The translations under genes were made by a program, and so were the position numbers. A model generated the notes under the pieces. The model saw only the letters and a list, made by a program, of their open reading frames with translations, was not told where the DNA came from and ran no database searches. DNA of 12,052 bases. Origin: an uncultured Eubacteriales bacterium. Lineage in GTDB: Bacteria > Bacillota > Clostridia > Christensenellales > Christensenellaceae. Each line of letters starts with the position of its first letter. Position 1 is the first letter of the stretch. The stretch lies in assembly GCA_902782475.1 (NCBI GenBank), contig CACZNR010000206.1, forward strand, positions 1 to 12,052. Direction: 5' to 3'. This document shows positions 9,070-12,052 of this stretch, piece after piece.

Positions 9070-9521
9070 TATTGGAACAGAAACGCCTCCTTGCCATAGA
9101 TTACGGGGAAAAGAGGATAGGCATCGCAGTATCTGATCCTACCGGGATGATAGCGACAGGCATAGAATCGTATCTGCGCACGCAGAGCGTCAAGAAGGAT
9201 GTTCTTCATATAAAGGACATATGCCGGCAGTATGGCATATCTAAGATAATCTGTGGGATGCCACTCAATATGGACGGCACGCAGGGTTCTTCAGCACTCA
9301 AGGCTCAGGCATTTGCAAAGCGGTTAAGGGAACTTACAAGACTGGATGTGGAGTTTTTCGACGAGAGACTTACCACAGTAACGGCTACTGAATATCTTAT
9401 AGAAGCAGATATGAGCCGTGAAAAAAGAAGAAAGATAGTTGATAAGATGGCTGCTGTTGAGATACTTCAGAGCTATCTGGATGAACAGCAGGAAAAGAAA
9501 GGAATAGCAGACAATGGATGA
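9066..9521 (+). CDS. ruvX: RuvX/YqgF family RNase H-fold protein, putative Holliday junction resolvase
   Basis: A 151-residue protein of the YqgF family, which in different bacteria has been linked to Holliday-junction cleavage and to processing of the 16S rRNA 5' end. The fold's signature is present: AIDYGEKRIGIAVSDP with D12, then CGMPLNMDGTQG (about 63-74), FFDERLTT with E100, and a final helix with D126 (KIVDKMAAVEILQSYL). These three acidic residues match the expected metal site. The ATG at 9066 overlaps the ireB stop (ATGA). An in-frame TTG at 9072 has AGAGGA (9060-9065) at a better distance, so translation could begin there and lose two residues. The ireB-ruvX-DUF1292 order is common in Clostridia. 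The 3' end overlaps the next gene by eight bases. Confidence 0.94.
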   Translation: MILEQKRLLAIDYGEKRIGIAVSDPTGMIATGIESYLRTQSVKKDVLHIKDICRQYGISKIICGMPLNMDGTQGSSALKAQAFAKRLRELTRLDVEFFDERLTTVTATEYLIEADMSREKRRKIVDKMAAVEILQSYLDEQQEKKGIADNG

Positions 9522-9819
9522 GAACAAGATCGTAAACGGACAGGAGATCCCTGAGGATGAGATAGTAGTCCTTCTGGATGAAAATGACAAGGAATGTGAA
9601 TTCCAGATCCTTCTGACATATGATTATGGTGACAGCATCTATACAGCTCTTCTGCCTCTTGGTGTTGAAGGGTTCGAGGAAGATGAGGTCCTCATAATGA
9701 AGGTCAACGAGGACGAAGAAGGAGAAGCTGTGCTGGATCCTGTGGATACGGAAGAAGAGCTGGATGGAGCATGGGAAGCATTCTATGACATCTATTATGG
9801 GGAAGAAGAGGAAGAGTAA
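9514..9819 (+). CDS. DUF1292 domain-containing protein
   Basis: A 101-residue, very acidic cytoplasmic protein of unknown function. The core (EIVVLLDENDKECEFQILL at about 16-34, then a hydrophobic YTALLPL strand and VLIMKV) is typical of DUF1292, a small family of Firmicutes often found after ruvX. The C-terminus is a run of glutamates (YYGEEEEE). There are no cysteines arranged as a metal site other than a single C28, and no membrane segment. The ATG lies eight bases inside the end of ruvX, with AAAGGA (9498-9503) as ribosome site, so the two are surely co-transcribed. Two hairpins follow the stop. I do not assign a function. Confidence 0.88.
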   Translation: MDENKIVNGQEIPEDEIVVLLDENDKECEFQILLTYDYGDSIYTALLPLGVEGFEEDEVLIMKVNEDEEGEAVLDPVDTEEELDGAWEAFYDIYYGEEEEE

Positions 9820-9845
9820 AAGCTGATATAGCATCAGTTTTCCTT
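9819..9845 (+). terminator. Weak hairpin at the DUF1292 stop codon
   Basis: CTGAT (9823-9827) pairs with ATCAG (9833-9837) over a five-base loop, extended outward by a G-T pair and A-T pairs, and followed by TTTTCCTT. It has low GC content and is probably only an accessory to the stronger hairpin downstream. Confidence 0.4.
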
Positions 9846-9861
9846 CAATTTAAGTAGTTTT

Positions 9862-9897
9862 GAGGGGCTGCCTTACAGAGGGGCAGCCTTTTTCTTT
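9862..9897 (+). terminator. Rho-independent terminator of the ireB-ruvX-DUF1292 transcript
   Basis: GGCTGCC (9866-9872) pairs perfectly with GGCAGCC (9882-9888), with further weak G-T and A-T pairs outside. TTTTTCTTT (9889-9897) follows. A second T run lies at 9909-9916. Confidence 0.9.
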
Positions 9898-9924
9898 GTT
9901 ATTTAGGCTTTTTTTTGGCGAATC

Positions 9925-9942
9925 TTCAATAATATTGTTGAA
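9925..9942. promoter_or_regulatory. Near-perfect palindrome upstream of the rpsB promoter
   Basis: TTCAATAATATTGTTGAA is an 18-base inverted repeat with 8 of 9 pairs matching. It overlaps the putative -35 of the rpsB promoter. It could be an operator, or simply an AT-rich UP-type element. I recognise no regulator for it. Confidence 0.4.
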
Positions 9943-9967
9943 TTATGCATTGACGATGTGCTATCAT
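9938..9967 (+). promoter_or_regulatory. Predicted promoter of rpsB-tsf, extended -10
   Basis: TTGAAT (9938-9943), an 18-base spacer and TATCAT (9962-9967), with TGC directly before the -10 giving an extended -10 element. The predicted start is near 9974. TTGACG at 9950-9955 is a better -35 hexamer, but its matching -10 (near 9973-9979) is poor. Confidence 0.55.
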
Positions 9968-9973
9968 TTAACG

Positions 9974-10069
9974 GATATCGCACTTTTGTTGTGGGTCATT
10001 CGTGTGCCTTTTTGGTGAATGGTTCTTAGACAGAAGGTGGAAAAACAAATTTTTTAGGAGGACATTCAA
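9974..10069 (+). promoter_or_regulatory. Approximately 96-nt leader of rpsB with strong ribosome site
   Basis: No gene lies between the ruvX-block terminator and rpsB. The leader ends in AGGAGGA (10056-10062), seven bases before the ATG, a near-perfect Shine-Dalgarno sequence. Inside it, CATTC and GAATG segments (about 10000-10020) can pair, and GCAC/GTGC segments may also pair. This is enough to suspect structure, as S2 autoregulates its own leader in E. coli, but not enough to name a leader class. Confidence 0.4.
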
Positions 10070-10918
10070 ATGTCAGTAATTTCAATGAAACAGCTGCTTG
10101 AAGCCGGTGTTCATTTCGGACATCAGACAAGACGTTGGAACCCAAAGATGAAGAAGTACATCTACACAGAGAGAAATGGTATCTATATCATTGACCTTCA
10201 GAAGACAGTAAAGATGGTAAATGATGCATATCTCTTTATCAGGGATGTAGCTATCGACGGAAAACCAGTACTTTTCGTAGGAACAAAGAAACAGGCTCAG
10301 GAAGCTATAGAGACTGAAGCAAAGAGATGCGAGCAGTTCTATGTTTCAAATCGTTGGCTGGGCGGAATGCTTACAAACTTCAAGACCATCAGAACACGTA
10401 TCAACAGACTCGACACCATCGACAGGATGGAAGAGAATGGTGAGATGGATCTGCTCCCTAAGAAGGAAGTTATCAAGATCCAGCATGAGAAGGAAAAGCT
10501 CATAGCAAACCTCGGCGGAATCAGAAAGATGGATCAGATGCCTGGTGCTATCTTCATCGTAGATCCTAAGAAGGAAAGGATCGCTGTTTCAGAAGCACAC
10601 AAGATGGGAATCCCTGTAGTTGCAATCGTAGATACAAACTGTGACCCTGATGAGATCGATTATCCTATCCCAGGAAATGACGATGCTATCAGAGCCGTAA
10701 AGCTTATCGTTTCAAAGATGGCTGATGCAGTTCTTGAAGGAAGACAGGGCGAACAGATCTCTGACGGTGTTGAATATGAAGAGGTACCTTCAGACGAAGA
10801 GATAGAGGAAACTGCTGCTGAAGAAGCTAAGGACGAGCTCGCTGAAGAGATCCTTGCTGATGCAGAGGAGACAGCTGAAGAAGTTACAGAAACAGTTGAA
10901 GAAGCAACAGAAGAATAA
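10070..10918 (+). CDS. rpsB: 30S ribosomal protein S2 with acidic C-terminal extension
   Basis: Component of the small ribosomal subunit, joining late in assembly at the head-body-platform junction. The conserved body covers residues 1 to about 226: [20 protein letters not shown] (5-24), [12 protein letters not shown] (69-80), [11 protein letters not shown] (94-104), [11 protein letters not shown] (183-193) and [17 protein letters not shown] (197-213). At 282 residues it is longer than the usual 230-255, because residues 227-282 form a tail with 26 acidic residues and a single lysine, likely disordered or helical. Codon use shifts from the neighbouring genes toward ATC, GCT and CGT, as expected for a highly expressed gene. 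Strong ribosome site, and tsf follows after 14 bases, the standard rpsB-tsf operon. Confidence 0.98.
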   Translation: MSVISMKQLLEAGVHFGHQTRRWNPKMKKYIYTERNGIYIIDLQKTVKMVNDAYLFIRDVAIDGKPVLFVGTKKQAQEAIETEAKRCEQFYVSNRWLGGMLTNFKTIRTRINRLDTIDRMEENGEMDLLPKKEVIKIQHEKEKLIANLGGIRKMDQMPGAIFIVDPKKERIAVSEAHKMGIPVVAIVDTNCDPDEIDYPIPGNDDAIRAVKLIVSKMADAVLEGRQGEQISDGVEYEEVPSDEEIEETAAEEAKDELAEEILADAEETAEEVTETVEEATEE

Positions 10919-10932
10919 GGAGGAACCTGATA

Positions 10933-11802
10933 ATGGGAATATCTGCTCAAGACGTAAAGACATTGCGTGAACAGACAGGATGCGGCATGATGGATTGCAA
11001 AAGAGCTCTTCAGGAGGCAGAAGGCGATCTTGAAAAGGCAACAGAGATATTAAGGGAAAAGGGACTTGCAGGAGCAGTCAAGAAGGCTGGCAGGATCGCT
11101 GCAGAAGGTATAGTTGCTTCTTATAAGGAAGGAAGCGTAGCAGTACTTATCGAAGTTAACTGCGAGACAGACTTCGTAGCAAAGACAGAACAGTTCAAGG
11201 CTCTTGTTATCGAGATAGCTAAGATCGTTGCAGCTAAGGATCCTAAGGATGTTGAAGAACTTATGACAATGCCTGCAGCAGAGGGAACAGTTGAAGATCT
11301 TATAAAGAATTCCATAGCTACCATCGGTGAGAACATCAAGATCAGAAGATTCACAAGAGTAGAAGGTTATTCTGATACATACATCCACATGGGTGGAAAG
11401 ATAGGCGTTCTTGTAAAGACAGATGTTGAGGCAGATCCTGAAGTCGTACATGACGTAGCTATGCAGATAGCAGCAGTAAGACCTACATATGTTAAGGTAG
11501 AGGATGTTGATCCTGCAGAGATCGCTCACGAGAAGGAGATCTTAAAGGCACAGGCTCTTAACGAACCGAATCCAAAGCCAATGAACATCATCGAGAAGAT
11601 GGTTGAAGGAAGGATCAAGAAGTATTACAAGGAAGTATGTCTTTTAGAGCAGCCTTTCGTTAAGGATGACGAAAAGACAGTCGGACAGATGATCAACAAC
11701 AGATTCCAGGTAGAGTGCTTCGTCCGTTATGAGATGGGTGAGGGACTTGAGAAGAGAAACGACAATCTTGCTGATGAGATCCAGAAGCAGATCGAAGGCT
11801 GA
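10933..11802 (+). CDS. tsf: Translation elongation factor Ts
   Basis: Nucleotide exchange factor that releases GDP from EF-Tu during translation. The 289 residues fit Firmicute EF-Ts. Residues 1 to about 50 are the UBA-like N-terminal domain (VKTLREQTGCGMMDCKRAL, then LREKGL). TDFV at 79-82 (within VNCETDFVAKTEQF) is the contact with EF-Tu, and the dimerisation/core domain follows to the C-terminus (HVAMQIAA-like HDVAMQIAAVRP, later CLLEQPFVKDD). AAGGAGGA (10917-10924) overlaps the rpsB stop and lies eight bases before the ATG. Codon choice is of the highly expressed type, like rpsB. A strong terminator follows, so the usual downstream pyrH-frr are not in the same transcript here. Confidence 0.98.
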   Translation: MGISAQDVKTLREQTGCGMMDCKRALQEAEGDLEKATEILREKGLAGAVKKAGRIAAEGIVASYKEGSVAVLIEVNCETDFVAKTEQFKALVIEIAKIVAAKDPKDVEELMTMPAAEGTVEDLIKNSIATIGENIKIRRFTRVEGYSDTYIHMGGKIGVLVKTDVEADPEVVHDVAMQIAAVRPTYVKVEDVDPAEIAHEKEILKAQALNEPNPKPMNIIEKMVEGRIKKYYKEVCLLEQPFVKDDEKTVGQMINNRFQVECFVRYEMGEGLEKRNDNLADEIQKQIEG

Positions 11803-11826
11803 TCGTTCGGGACAATATGAAAGCAT

Positions 11827-11856
11827 AAAGCACAGGCAGAGATGCCTGTGCTTTTC
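11827..11856 (+). terminator. Rho-independent terminator of rpsB-tsf
   Basis: A 12-bp perfect stem (AAAGCACAGGCA at 11827-11838 with TGCCTGTGCTTT at 11843-11854) closed by a GAGA tetraloop of the GNRA class, ending in TTTT then C. Very stable, although the T tract is short. Confidence 0.92.
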
Positions 11857-11875
11857 ATATCGGCGAAAGTTATCC

Positions 11876-11904
11876 TTTATAAATCCGGTGTAATCGATTA
11901 TCAT
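11876..11904 (+). promoter_or_regulatory. Weak candidate promoter for the last gene
   Basis: TTTATA (11876-11881) and TATCAT (11899-11904) with 17-base spacing. The start would fall near 11911, close to the ribosome site, leaving a leader of only about 14 nt. The gene after a strong terminator needs some promoter, and this is the best I see. Confidence 0.35.
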
Positions 11905-11924
11905 ATTTGTGAGGTGAGGATAGT

Positions 11925-12052
11925 ATGAAAGCCAGTGTACAGAGAAAGATTAAAAACACTGATCTTACAGGATCATATACCAAGAAGGATGTTCTGAGTC
12001 TCATATCCATAGTATGCAGGTCTGCAGAGGAGCTTTTCGGAATAAAGGAGGA
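11925..12052 (+). CDS. Unidentified gene, 5' end only (42 codons)
   Basis: The frame opens at an ATG with TGAGGA (11915-11920), four bases before it, and GAGGT slightly farther upstream, and stays open to the window edge. The visible protein begins MKASVQRKIKNTDLTG and continues SYTKKDVLSLISIVCRSAEELFGIKE. It has a basic, polar start and then a likely amphipathic helix. There is no signal peptide or obvious domain. Codon use (ATA, AGG, AGA) matches the general genes rather than rpsB-tsf. I do not recognise the family. Downstream of rpsB-tsf one would expect pyrH, but this N-terminus is not that of UMP kinase. Confidence 0.75.
   Translation, partial: MKASVQRKIKNTDLTGSYTKKDVLSLISIVCRSAEELFGIKE

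Noticed and set aside
10660..10950. Serine-rich minus-strand frame opposite the 3' end of rpsB
   Set aside because: It is the antisense shadow of the GAA/GAG- and GCT-rich acidic tail of S2.

Overview
This window looks like a chromosomal housekeeping segment of an anaerobic Firmicute in the class Clostridia. The grounds are the pcrA-ligA order, an oligoendopeptidase F, and the ireB-ruvX-DUF1292 trio, together with strong Shine-Dalgarno sites and heavy use of AGA/AGG (Arg) and ATA (Ile) codons. I cannot place it to genus. All genes lie on the plus strand. I see no insertion sequence, phage gene, CRISPR array, tRNA or rRNA.

Layout. Positions 1-4363 carry the 3' end of pcrA (DNA helicase), ligA (NAD-dependent DNA ligase) and pepF (M3 oligopeptidase), closed by a strong terminator at 4389-4429. 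A non-coding AT-rich gap follows (4430-4866). It ends in a good promoter overlapped by an 18-bp perfect palindrome that matches the NrdR-box consensus at 14 of 16 positions. This promoter should drive pyk (pyruvate kinase), nrdR (the ribonucleotide reductase repressor itself), pgeF (YlmD/YfiH family) and a cysteine desulfurase. The last three are joined by 4-base ATGA overlaps. A short gap with tandem promoter candidates precedes ireB, ruvX and a DUF1292 gene, again with overlapping ends, followed by two hairpins. A promoter and an approximately 96-nt leader precede rpsB and tsf (ribosomal protein S2 and EF-Ts), which end at another strong terminator. The window closes with the first 42 codons of an unrecognised gene.

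How the genes work together. The first block is DNA repair and replication (PcrA, LigA) with a peptidase attached. The second joins glycolysis (Pyk), control of dNTP synthesis (NrdR), a cell-wall or purine enzyme (PgeF) and sulfur mobilisation (cysteine desulfurase) in one apparent transcript. If the palindrome is an NrdR operator, NrdR represses its own operon and takes pyruvate kinase with it. The third block holds a target of PASTA-kinase signalling (IreB) and a Holliday-junction/rRNA-processing nuclease-fold protein (RuvX). The fourth is translation.

The most interesting signal is the NrdR-box-like site over the pyk-nrdR promoter. Nothing here looks like a wholly new system. The remaining points of interest are regulatory sites, the long acidic tail on S2 and the unidentified last gene.
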